From contig BSBM01000007.1 in the NCBI GenBank assembly GCA_027924585.1, positions 9,205,501-9,269,500 of the forward strand: a stretch of 64,000 nt of DNA. The letters run 5' to 3'. The translations under genes were made by a program, and so were the position numbers. Positions 40,200 through 51,775 of this stretch are shown in pieces. The DNA comes from Larix kaempferi. Taxonomy: Eukaryota; Streptophyta; Pinopsida; Pinales; Pinaceae. Below the pieces are notes generated by a model. The model was not told the DNA's origin and ran no database searches. It saw nothing but the letters and a program-made list of their open reading frames with translations. How positions within the stretch are numbered: position 1 is the stretch's first letter; every line of letters begins with the position of its first letter.

Positions 40200-42870
40200 C
40201 ACATCTACTGAAGTGCTCGATCACGCAGTGAACTCTTGAACAGTTGCGCTGAGCTTCGCAACGGTTTCCTTGACCTCTTGCTCACATCCCTTAATTATGT
40301 CGAGCATTTCCTCTGAAATAGGTTCCAGAAGTTGCTCCTTGACAGTATCCTCTATCACCTGGAGGTCTTGCAACTTCATCTCAATTTATTCTATCAGAGT
40401 TAGTGCTTCTTACTACAGTGGCTGCAATCTTGAGAAAGCAACAGTTTCATTTTCTCTTAATGTTTCCAACTCTCTTTGAAGTTCTCTCCTTTCTACGAAA
40501 TTCTGCATCTTTTACCTTACTAGAAAGTCCTTCATAGCAGTATTAACAGAATCGAGATCCTGTTGCTTCCGCTGCACTTCATCCTGGATTCTCTCTAACT
40601 CTGGATCTTCTTGTAACATATCCCAAACCTTAGAAACTTCATCCAACAGGGTTTGGCATCTCGCCACTTCTGCATAGAAGCTTTATGTGGAATTCTTTAG
40701 TGCCTCGGCTCTTGCTTCTTTCTCCTCCTAGTGCCTCGCAATTTTTCTTTATGGGTAGATTCCATCTCAACAATTTTATCCTGATGGGAAAGTTCGAACT
40801 GCACCATTTATTCCTTCATACTGTCGACGACAACACCAATTTTTAGGATGACCATCTCTATTTATCGTTCTTCAACCCCTCCCGGTGCCTTCACTCGAAC
40901 TACTAAAATTGCTTCCTTTATTTTGCATTGCTTCTCTTGTGCATATTCAAGCTCCCTCGTCTTCAACGCACATTCATCTTGTAACTTCTTATAAATTTCT
41001 TCTAGCCTTAGGTACTAGGTATAAGAGACTAAGTCTCTTTCATGTATTTCCTCTGCAATCTACGTGTGTAGGTTATGCAATCCCTCAGCTGGTAGCATCT
41101 CCACATTGATTTCGAGATGTGTGAGTCATCGCACACTTTTAACAATGTCATATGTTGTAAATATGACGGAAATTGGCTCTATTTTGACTAGCTGGGTCTG
41201 CATGGTATAGGCAGGAGGCTTCCTTGTCTATGGGTTTGATTCACCTAAGCGGTCGTCGTGGTCTGGTTCTTTTCCCAAGTCTCGCTGGACTTGTTCAATT
41301 CTTGTGACCAGAATTTTCAGCTCGGTGACGTTTTCCTTCACCTCTATTTGTGATGTCTCTTCCTTGGTGTTTTCTAGCCCCATTACATCTTGAAGATATC
41401 CTGATACCCTGGCTGCAATGCACTCATAGTCTTCATTGTGCAACTGCGCATCCAACAGCCTCCAAGTAGATTTTGTCTTCTTTTTCTGCGGTTTCCTGGG
41501 CACTTCTATGTCAGGTTCTTTCCTTTTCTCTCCTGCTCCTTGGTCAAGATTTGGGTTTTGCATACTCGTGACCTCAGGATATTTCTTTTCTTGGTCATCC
41601 TTTTCGCTCTCCTCAGATGAGGTGATGAGAGTGGACGACGCATCAATATTCCATTCTGTTGGTCAATCTTCTATGATCAGGTCGATCCTCTCTGCATCGA
41701 GATGATATAGTCCTTCATACCATGTAGGAGGTGTAATAAGTATTCGTGGATGTATATATATAAAGTGCAGCCCAGCTTTGAATATCATCTTTGGAATATA
41801 CCAAGCCGTCACCTCCTTATTAATACGCGATGTCTTCTTAATGACTTCGCATAGTTGCTCACAATATGTGAATAGTTGCAGGTTGCTCCACCTCTATTTT
41901 TTTGGGTTCGTTGAGGCCCACATGTTTGTGTATATCAACCCACGACAATCATTCAGGGTTACTGGAAGGCCATTCTAATAGAGGGGTTCATTCCACCCAA
42001 CGAATGCAATGAGCACCAACAACCAACTATAGTGAAATGGTGTTCCATTGTCTTGTGTGTCTCAGACATCTTCTATATATTCTTTATATTCTTTCTTCCC
42101 AACGAACTCAATTGTAGGTTCTTCACCCATTTGTCTTAAGCCTGTAATCCTAGTGATAAGGACAACAGTAATGTTCACCTTACAGTCCAACCATATGTAC
42201 CCCTAGTGCGTGCATGAAAGCAGTGTGCACACCACGACATTGAGGTCATTGCTCTGTTTAAAGTGTGGAATCCTTAGCAAATTGAGCAGTCCAGATCTAG
42301 ATAGCGGCTCAACCCACTCCATTGGGACAACATTCATTTGCTAGGAAACCACATCGTATTTCCGATACATGTATTTATTTGGATGGAACTACAGAAACGT
42401 TTCCTCATTCAACAAATCATAGTCTACAAATTTGCATTTGGGGAACTTATCAAACAAATTCTCCTTCAACCATACATGGTTTGACATCGGCGATAGGTGA
42501 ATATTATACTAGGCATTCTTTTCAATAAGCACGTCTGGTGTGTCGCTTCTTCTCGGGTTAACATACTCTGGAAAGAACCATATTTGTGTCAGTGGGTTCA
42601 CTTGTGGTGCAAGCGGCTTCTTAGTACCTGTAACCTTGGGATTTTCCTGGTCAGTGGCTATCTGTTTTCCTTTCTGTAGCTGTGGCATTTTATTTCATGG
42701 TGAATTCCTGGACAGGCCACCCCTTTCTGGAGTGGCTTGCTTAGCGGGTGGCTTCATCACTCCTCCCAGACCAAAACTGTTGAAGGTACCCAAAATTTCT
42801 TCTAATGTCGGCTCTTCAAACATATACTAGCGAGCAACTGTTTCTTCCAGCTGGTAAACACTTAGTATTT
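40200..42870 (-). pseudogene. B' downstream ORF (same family as element A 3' ORF)
   Basis: Heavily broken minus-strand coding region. The start reads YMFEEPTLEEILGTFNSFGL (about 42830). Conserved segments shared with element A follow: LLNLLRIPHFKQSNDLNVVV (about 42285-42230), IWLDCKVNITVVLITRITGL (about 42195-42135) and FHYSWLLVLIAFVGWNEP (about 42040-41985). A basic stretch comes next (EKRKEPDIEVPRKPQKKKTK, about 41520, possibly nuclear-localising), then Glu/Lys/Gln-rich coiled coil toward 40200. The order matches element A, which supports a real, shared protein. Function unknown; no membrane anchor is evident. Confidence 0.65.
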
Positions 42871-43155
42871 TTACATTCAGTAAGAAAATTAAAAGTTCAT
42901 GGTAAAATTGGTAAGTAAACAGTCTTTACCATTTATATTCCTTTTACCCCAACGGTGTGCCCATAATGGATAGGTATACATTAAATGTCATAACCATTGG
43001 CCAAATCCCCCAAGGATATCGGTCCTTTTCTTCATTTAATCCGTCAGAAATGGATAATTTTTTGTTAAATGCAAATGCGCCCATCGGAAAATCACTGTAT
43101 AATGGCTATATTTCCGACCAGGAATTTTAACGTTGATCTTTCCGACCGACAATTA

Positions 43156-44895
43156 TGTAATGTCCCCATTCAAATAAATTCATGAGAGGAAAATTCCACC
43201 AATCCTATTAGTTCCCTAGGTTGGATGGAGACATTGGGATTTGGAATAAAGGGGCTAATAAATGATGTTTGGACATTATAGTAGCATAAATATGTAATAA
43301 AGGATCTAAATAAATAAATACAAGGAAAAATCAAAGTGGCAGTTGATCATGAAGACACATGGAGGATGTGGGACCCACACAAGCTATAATTTCTATGCCA
43401 CATGGCATCCTCCTCTTGTAATTTCGAATCCATGGGAAGCCTAATGTTCTTGGGATGAGTTGGAAGGATCATACACCTGGAAATATGCATCATAGGTGGA
43501 ATTGGGATGGAAGTGTAACTCCCATGGAAGAGGAAGAGTCAAATGAGAGGTCTTGGACACTTGGGCTAGATTCCCTAACATCTATGACAACAATGATGCA
43601 GATGCTATGACACCTATGACAAATTGTAGACCTGATGGCTAATATCTAACCAATATGACATGACAGACCTAAAAATAGCATCTAAGTGAGCTCTCATGGG
43701 ATTGAGAGAAGGCCAAGAGATTCCTACGCCAATTGGTGGAAGGTGTAAGGCTAGGAAGTGGAAGACATGTGGCACAACTTGGATCACTCCCTAATTCGAT
43801 TTGGCATTGATTCTATGGATGGAATTGGGAACTTAGAAGACTAAATATGTTTATAAAATGTATGGATGAAGTAAGAGAGAGGATTTTGATCATTTTCAGA
43901 ATTTGCATTTGTGAAGAGAGCTAGTGGAGTGCTTCTCTACTTGCCTTAGCCAATTTCGAGGGTGAAAGATTCCCATCCTAATTGGTAGTGGGAAAGGACA
44001 TTCATAACTTTCATGAGAGATTTAATGGAGTATTTTTTTGCAGGTTTAATCTATAGGGAATCTCATGGGCTCTCTTAGTTTAGCTCATTCTTCTAACCAT
44101 TTCCAGCTTTCTTGGCATATTCATGATCCTTGAGGAGAGGTGCAATGGGTGAGATATTGTTATGATTGGGGGAGCTTATAATGCCCCATTTATTTTTTCA
44201 TATAATTTAAATGCTCTGTTATTCATGTTCATAACTGTACCAAGTCTAGAATCCAAGTGGAATGATGTAAAATCCGATTATGAATGAGCGAATGGTGCCA
44301 ATTTCCCCACTATGTTGATGTATTCGAATGGACCAGTGAAATATTGATGGATTAATGATGTATGGACTATTATTTATCTGTTCTACAAGTTTCATGTTCA
44401 GTGCATAAGCTTTGGGAGTCATATTGTTCATTTTTTAAGCATTTGGAGAAGATTGTCTATCATTTCCCCCATGTTCAAAACTAGTATTTTGATTCTGATT
44501 TGGAGAGGGTTGTACAAGACTTAATTGACTTAATATATATGCATATGAGTTAATATTAATTTACCCTATATTTCCCCTACCTATTTCATGAAATTCGAGA
44601 GGTTCCAATAGCAGTTGGAGAGCCATCTTTAGCACCTACCTAAGGGGGATTCGAACCCCAAATTGCTAGTCAAGCTCCCTACTTTGGTTAGAACTTAAAG
44701 GAGAGTTGTAGAAGCTTATTGATGACTCTAAATAATCCATGAACCTCATATTTATTCACTAAAACCATTCATACACTGCATGTGACAATTTGGGAGCATT
44801 TGGAGGTCAAGAACCCAAGACTAGTCAAAGGTCGAACTAGTGGAAAAAGTTGAAAAATTCACCATTTTAATAAAATTAAAAAAAGGGACATTACA
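43156..44895 (+). repeat. Element C 5' LTR
   Basis: 1740 bp, TGTAATGTCC to GGGACATTACA. Near its end a palindromic GGGGATTCGAACCCC-type motif (44647-44661), resembling a tRNA T-arm, recurs in the other two family copies. Confidence 0.93.
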
Positions 44896-44897
44896 AG

Positions 44898-44909
44898 TGG
44901 TATCAGAGC
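44898..44909 (+). promoter_or_regulatory. Element C primer-binding site (tRNA-iMet)
   Basis: TGGTATCAGAGC two bases after the 5' LTR. Confidence 0.93.
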
Positions 44910-44941
44910 ATGGTATTTGAACCTGATGTGGTTAACCATTC

Positions 44942-46281
44942 ATGAATACAAGGAGTAAATTAAATAAGCCACCACCCTTAGAACCTGAAATTGAAGTTGT
45001 TGTTCTTGAAGAGGAAAAAGTAGGAGAAGAAGAGCATTTTTTTGGGGAAACCATGACTAGGGATGAAAAGGGAACTTCAGATGATGGTGAGGAATATAGG
45101 AAACTCATAAAACCCCTCTTTGAATAAATGACCAAGCATATTTTGAAAGGATTTGAATTGTTGTCTAGCCAACTTGGAAGCACAGGAGTAATAGGAGGCA
45201 GCAGTAGTTCACATTCAGAAGAAAAGAAGACAATGGGTGAGCATATTTTCTCAAGCACAGGACCCCATAATAGGCCTAATAAATTTCATAGCACACCAAG
45301 GCCTACTACACCTAAATTTATTATTCCCAAAGAAGAACCTAACACCAAATTTGATATTAATGCAATGGTGGCAGAATGAGAAAAATTAAGTGAAGATTGT
45401 AGAAGGACTCTACCATTTGAACAATACTTTAATGTTTCAAACAAAATCCGAAAGAAGGAAGATAAGAGGGCTCTATTTGAGAAAAAAGAATTAAATTGTG
45501 CTATTGGTAAAATGCCACTTCCCACTTTTGATGGTTCCTCTCAAAGTTCTGCTAACACTTGGGTGCAAAAACTAGATGGTATTTTCAACTTAATCCAATG
45601 GTGGAAGAGGATGCCTTAAAAATGTCTATTTTGCATCTATAAGGAGATGCCAATGAATAATGGTTCCAGGGTCTGAAAACTTTGGGACATGATCAGGTTA
45701 CCACCTATGGAGAATTGTTTGACAGGGTATTAGAGAGATTTGAGCAAAAGGACCCAGAATTACCTTTCAAAGAACTAGCCCAATTGAAGCAAGTGGGAAC
45801 CCCTGTTGATTATATGATGGAATTTCAAAAATTATTAGTCAAGGTGGCTGATGTGTCTATGGGAAGGTTAGTATTGCTTTTCAATGAAGGTTTGGATGAG
45901 CCCTTAAAAGGTTTAGTTAAATCCCACAAACCAACTACATTAAAAGATGATATGAGCTTGACTAGAGATCTCCAAAATGTGCTTCCTAGAACAATGTTTC
46001 CTCCCAAGCGTAACTTCAGATTTGAAAAGAAGCCTTGGAAAAGGGATTCTTTTGAAAATAATAAGAAAGAGGAACTAAACATGGAAGAAATTAGAAGAAA
46101 AAAATTGTGCTACACATGCTTTCAACCATGCGCACCGGGGCATAAATGTACTAAGGGAACAACTCAATACATTGAAGTATTTTTTGATAATGAGGAGTAT
46201 GAAGGGGGTATGGAGGAAGAAGGAAATATTTCATATCAAGAAGAGGGATATGATACAATAGGAGAAGGGAAACAAGAATAA
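44942..46281 (+). pseudogene. gag: Element C gag
   Basis: Starts MNTRSKLNKPPPLEPEIEVV with an acidic N-terminus. Stops lie at 45125 and 45377, and a frameshift near 45590 separates MPLPTFDGSSQSSANTWVQK from the rest. The open part, 45682-46281, holds the capsid tail (TYGELFDRVLERFEQKDPEL; PVDYMMEFQKLLVKVADVS) and the zinc knuckle CYTCFQPCAPGHKC (about 46110-46150), followed by an acidic tail. It forms the particle shell in functional relatives. Confidence 0.85.
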
Positions 46282-48235
46282 AATCATCCCTCACCTCACA
46301 ATGTAAGAGTGGAAGTACTTTCAGCAGTGCCTCGTTATCACACTATTCGATGCAAGGGTGTGGTACTAGAATAAAGGGCCTCAATTTTGGTAGATGGAGG
46401 AGCCACACATAAATTCATTGATGCATACATGGTGGAGATAAGGAAGATACCTACTGAACTATTCGATGGCTTCACAGTTTTCATTCTAGGTCACAACACT
46501 ATGGAGTACAAAACATGGGTTCCAAAGCTGCAATCACCATAGGTAACTATACTTTTTCTAATAGATTTTATGTGGTTGATGTTGCTGATACTAATGCGGT
46601 TTTGAGAGTGAAATGGTTGTACTCTATAGGGGAGCATACAGTGAACTATCAAATTCTGGAAATGAAATTCCAAGATTCGAAAGGAATACTAAGGGTTGTG
46701 AGAGGGAAGCACACCTATCTGAATCAAGTAGTGACCTCCCATAGTATGAGATACATATTGAGGCATGGAGACATAGAATGGGATGCTGAATGTTTTATAA
46801 CCTCTCCCAAGCAAAACATAAAGGTTGTTGAACACCCAATGGACATAGAGAAACTCCTACAAAAATATGAAAAATTCTTTGGAGATCTTCCACGTGGTAG
46901 ACCACCTGATAGGGGGGTTGAACACAACATTGTTTTGGAGGAGGGTACTTCACCCATCCAAATACCAACCTATAGACATCCAAAAACATTCAAAGATGAA
47001 ATTGAAAAGGCCATCCAAGAAATCCTAGAATTGGGACTCATTATAACAAGCTCTAGCCCTTATGCTTCTTCAGTAGTGTTGGTGAAGAAAAAAGATGGAA
47101 CCTTGAGGATGTGCATAGACTTTAGAGCTTTGAACAAGAATACAATCAAGAATAGGTATCCTATACCTAGAATTCATGAGCTCATGGATGAGCTATTTGG
47201 GGCCAAATATTTCTCCAAAATTGATCTTAGATCAGGTTACCATCAAATTTGAATGAAGGAAGAAGAGGTGCAAAAGACTACTTTTAGATGCCACTATGGC
47301 CACTTTGAGTTTCTTGGTATACCTTTTGGTTTAACTAATGCTCCAACCACATTCCAAGCATGCATCAATAGGATCTTTTGCAAGTAGATCAGAATTTTTT
47401 TTTGGTTTTCTTTGATGACATTCTCATTTACAACAAAACTTGGGAAGAGCATTTGCATCATTTAGAGGTTGTGCTGAAAATTTTGCATGAATAGTCCTTG
47501 TTTGCTAAGTTGTATAAATGTGAATTTGGGATGAAGGAACTCTTGTATATTGGATACACTATTGGACAAGAAGGAGTGAAAGTGAACATGGAAAATCTAA
47601 GGGCTATCCTTGAATGTCCACCACCAAAAAACATCACAAAATTAAGAGGCTTCATTGGAATATGCACCTATTATAGGAAGTTTGTGAAAGGGTTCTCCAA
47701 ATTGACTTCTCCACTCATTGATTTGACAAAGAAAGATGATTTAAAGTGGGATGAAGAGGCTGAAAAGGCCTTCCAAAAAATGAAAGAGGTAATGAGTAGT
47801 TGTCCAATACTTGCATTACCTGATTTTACTAAACCTTTTGTTTTGGAATGTGATGCTTCAGGTGAAGGGATAGGGGATGTCGTAAAGCAAGGAAAACACC
47901 CTATAGCCTTTGAGAGCAGAAAGTTGCGGCCCCATGAAAATATTTAATCCATATATGACAAATAAATTTTGGCCAGTAGGCATGGATTGGCCAAGTTTAG
48001 ACAATACTTGGTGGGAAACAAGTTTGTGGTAAAAACTGATCACAATAGTCTAAGGCACTTCCTGACCCAAAAGGAACTCAATGAAAGGCAACAAAAGTGG
48101 GTAAGCAAGATCCAAGCTTTTTATTTTTATGTTGAATATGTGAAAGGGAAGAATAACATTGTAGTAGATGCATTATCTAGAAGACCTTCTTTTTCTCTCA
48201 TGGACATTGTAAAGGAGTGGAAAACATGCTAATGG
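46282..48235 (+). pseudogene. pol: Element C protease, RT and RNase H
   Basis: The protease motif reads ILVDGGATHKFID (about 46386-46425), with Gly in place of the Ser after the catalytic Asp, an unusual change. [22 protein letters not shown] and [13 protein letters not shown] (46515-47250 open), a stop at 47250, then FFDDILIYNKTW (about 47410) after a frameshift. RNase H: ECDASGEGIGDVVKQGKHPI (about 47847) and KTDHNSLRHFLTQKE (about 48035). The linker NNIVVDALSRRPS follows. Multiple stops make this copy inactive. Confidence 0.87.
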
Positions 48236-49651
48236 TTGAATATGCCAAGAATAGTTTTGCTTGTGAGGTGTTAGATGGGGTAAAAGGGGATGATAACTAC
48301 AATATTTTGAATGGGATGATATATTATAGGGGAATAATTTATTTGGTTCAAAATTAAAAACTCAAGTACAAGATGTTGCAAGAAGCACACGATTCCCGAC
48401 TAGCTGGCCATCTGGGGATCTTCAAAACTTATAGGAAATTAAGGCAAAGGTTTTTTTGGAAAGGGATGAAGGATGCAATGAGGGATGAGTTCAAAAAAAA
48501 ATTGAACTCACATGCCCAACTGGTTTTCTGCAACCATTGCCCATCCGAAAGAAAAATGGGAGAGTATCTCAATGGACTTCATCACTGGTTTGCCCAAATA
48601 TTTGGGAAAGGATTGCATATATGTGGTAGTGGACAGGATTACCAAATTTGCTCATTTATTTGTTGTTACACCATATTTTAGTGTTGCACAAGTGGGTGAT
48701 ATTTTTTTTAAGGAAATCTTCAGATTGCATGGGCTACCGAAGAGCATTGTAAGTGATAGAGATAGTAGATTCATGGGTACTTTTTGGCAATAAATTTTCA
48801 GATTAGTGGGATCTCAATTGACTCCAAGCACAAGCTATCATCCACAAACTGATGTTCAAACAAATATAGTGAATTAATGGTTGGAGGGGTACCTAAGAAA
48901 CTATGTGGGAGAACAGCAAAAAAGCATGGGTAAAATGGCTACACTTGGGTGAGTTTTTCTACAAAACCACTTTTCATATGTCAATAGGAATGTATCCTTT
49001 CAAAGAATTATATGGTTATGAAGCACTCACTTTTGTTGAGAATATATTGGTGATAGTAGAGCCCCAAAGGCTAAAGATTGGGTGGCAGAGATTCAAGAAA
49101 TTTTAAAGCTTTTGAAAGACAATTTGGAGGTTGCCCCAAAATCAACAAAAACATTATGCAAATCAATATAGGGAAGAAAGGACCTTTCAGGTCAATGATT
49201 TAGTATATTTGAGTTTGAATTCATATAAACAAACATCCTTGAAAAAGAAGGGATCAGAAAAGCTAAAACCAAGATACTATGGCCCATACAAGGTAGTTCA
49301 GAAGGTTGGGGAGGTAGCATATGAGTTAGAACTTCCAGAAGGAAGTAAAATCCCACAATGTATTTCATGTTTCATGTCTCAAGAAGGCTATTGGTCAGCA
49401 AATTTTCATTTCAGAAACACTCTCTCCTTTGGATTATGAAGTTAGCTCACATTTGTTCCAGAAAAACATTTGAAGACAAGGGAAAGAAGATTAAGGAGAA
49501 GAACTAACAAAGAGTACTTGCTACAATGGAAGGATGTACCAAGTGAAGATGCCACATGGGAAGAAGAAATTTTTTTGCAGCATACAAATATGAAATTGCT
49601 TGAGGACAAGCAATCTTGGGTGGGGAGGACTGTAATGTCCTCATTCAAATA
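48236..49651 (+). pseudogene. Element C integrase and chromodomain
   Basis: The zinc finger starts LQEAHDSRLAGHLGIFKTYR (48373 on), but its Cys pair is lost at an internal deletion/frameshift near 48510. The core keeps the first Asp (ISMDFITGLP, about 48560) and the second (SDRDSRF, about 48755). Where relatives have QTE, this copy has DVQTNIVN (about 48855), so the catalytic Glu is replaced. The C-terminus has GPYKVVQKVGEVAYELELPE (about 49280) and a chromodomain-like NKEYLLQWKDVPSEDATWEE (about 49507-49565). The frame runs on into the 3' LTR and stops near 49652. Confidence 0.86.
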
Positions 49652-51410
49652 AATTCATGATAGGAAATTCCACCAATCCTACTAGTTCCCTAGGTTGGAT
49701 GGAGACATTGGGATTTGGATTAAAGGGGCTAAAAAATTATGTTTGGATAGTAAAGTAGCATAATTATTTAATAAAGGAGATAAATAAATAAATACAAGGG
49801 AAAATGAAAGTGGCAATTGACCATGAAGACACATGGAGGATGGGGGACCCACACAAGCTAGAATTTCTATGGCACAATGGCATCCTCCTCTTGTAATTTT
49901 GAATCCATGGGAAGACTAATGTTCTTGGGATGAGTTGGAAGGCTCATACACTTGGAAATATGCATCATAGGGTCTAATTGGGATGGAAGTGTAACTCCCA
50001 TGGAAGAGGAAGAGTCAAATGAGAGGTTCTTGTACACTTGGGCTAGATTCCCTAACATCTATGACAACAATGATGAAGATGCTATGACACCTATGACAAA
50101 TTGCAGACCTGATGGATGACATTTGACCAATATGACATGTCATACCTAAAAATAGAATCTAAGTGAGTGCTCATGGGAGTTAGAGAAGGCCAAGAGATTC
50201 CCTACTCAAATTGGTGGAAGTTGGAAGGCTAGGAAGTGGAAGACATGTGGCACAACTTGGATCACTCCCTAATTAGAATTAGATTTGAGTATATGGATGG
50301 AATTGGAACCTTAGAAGACTAAATATGTTTATAAAATTCAGGGATGAATTAAGAGAAAGGGTTTTGATCATTTTCAAAATTTGCATTTGTGAAGAGAGCT
50401 AGTGGAGTGCTTCTCTACTTGCCTTAGCCAATTTCGAGGGTGAAAGATTCCCATCCTAGTTGGTAGTGGGAAAGGATATTCAGAACTTTCATGAGAGATT
50501 TAATGGAGTATCTTGTTGTAGGTGTAATCTATAGGGAAGCTCATGGTATCTCATAGTTCAGCTCATTCCTCCCAACCATTTCCCATTTTTTCTTGTCATA
50601 TTCATGATCCTTGAGGAGAGGCGCATTGGTTGAGATATTGTTCTCTTTGGGGGATCTTATAATTCCCCCTTTATTTTTGTCATATAATCTAAATGATATT
50701 TTATTCATGTTCAGAAACTGTACCAAGTCAATAATCCAAGTTGAATGATGTAAATCTGATTATTAATGAGCAAATGGTGCCAATTTCCCCACTATGTTGA
50801 TGTATGCCAATAATATGTTGATGTATTCGAATGGACCAGTAAAATATTGATGGATTAATGATGTATAGAATTTTATTTATCTATTCTACAAGTTTCATGT
50901 TCATTTCATAAGCTTTGGGAGTCATATTGTTCATGTTTAAATCATTTGGAGAAGATTGTCTATCATTTCCCCAAGGTCGAAACTTGTATTTTGCTTCTGA
51001 TTTGGAGAGGGTTGTAGAAGAATTAATTAACTGAATAGATATGAATATGAGTCCATATTAATTTTACCTAGATGTCCCCTTCCTCTGTCATGAAATTTGA
51101 TAGGTTCCAATAGCAGTTGGAGAGCCATCTTTAGCGCCTACCCTAAGGGGGATTCAAACCCCAAATTGCTAGTCAAGTTCCCTACTTTGGTCAGAACTTA
51201 AAGGAGAGTTGCAGAAGCTTATTGATGACTCTAAATCATCCATGAAACTCATATTTATGAAATAAAACCATTCATACACCTTATGTGACAATTTGGGAGC
51301 ATTTGGAGCCATTTGGAGGTCAAGAAACCAAGACTAGTCAAAGGTCGAACTAGTGGAAAAAGTTGAAAAATTCACCATTTTAAAAAAAATTCAAAAAAAG
51401 GGACATTACA
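49631..51410 (+). repeat. Element C 3' LTR
   Basis: 1780 bp, TGTAATGTCC to GGGACATTACA, preceded by the purine-rich GGGTGGGGAGGA (49618-49629). It is close to the 5' LTR with small indels; the T-arm-like motif lies near 51150. Confidence 0.93.
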
Positions 51411-51775
51411 AATTGTAACGGTTATCTTCCCGAATGGCAATTGTAATGGTTATCCTCCCTTATCATTGCGAGTGACCATGCAACTACGAAGTTTGGTGCT
51501 CATTTCCTGTTATTGGCTTCTGACTTCGCAATGCAATCCTTCTCTTATGTGAGTTGTAAGGTTCCCCTGCGCATTTCCAGTTTTATTGATGTTAGCTTTG
51601 CATTTTGAACCTGTTCCAACTTCACAACTTATCTTTTTATGTGCGGATCGTAGCATAGCTGTCATTTGCGTGAACACTTCGCATTTACCCAAAATTGCGT
51701 GCAGACTATTTATTTTGTCATTCTTAGTGTCCATTTTTAACTACAAATGACACTTAGAATTTTCTTCGTTGCTGA

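Larger units (their letters stand above)
43156..51410 (+). mobile_element. Element C: Ty3/gypsy chromovirus with long LTRs
   Basis: 8.3 kb: 5' LTR 43156-44895, initiator-Met primer site, gag-protease-RT-RNase H-integrase-chromodomain, purine-rich tract, 3' LTR 49631-51410. The flanks AATTA (43151-43155) and AATTG (51411-51415) form an imperfect 5-bp target duplication. Long LTRs plus a chromodomain suggest a Tekay-like clade, which is an inference. The copy has many stops and frameshifts. It sits inside the minus-strand B' element. Confidence 0.92.

Noticed and set aside
40860-41110. Plus-strand short frames around 40885-41109 as genes
   Set aside because: They are antisense to the coiled-coil part of the B' accessory ORF and have no conserved features.
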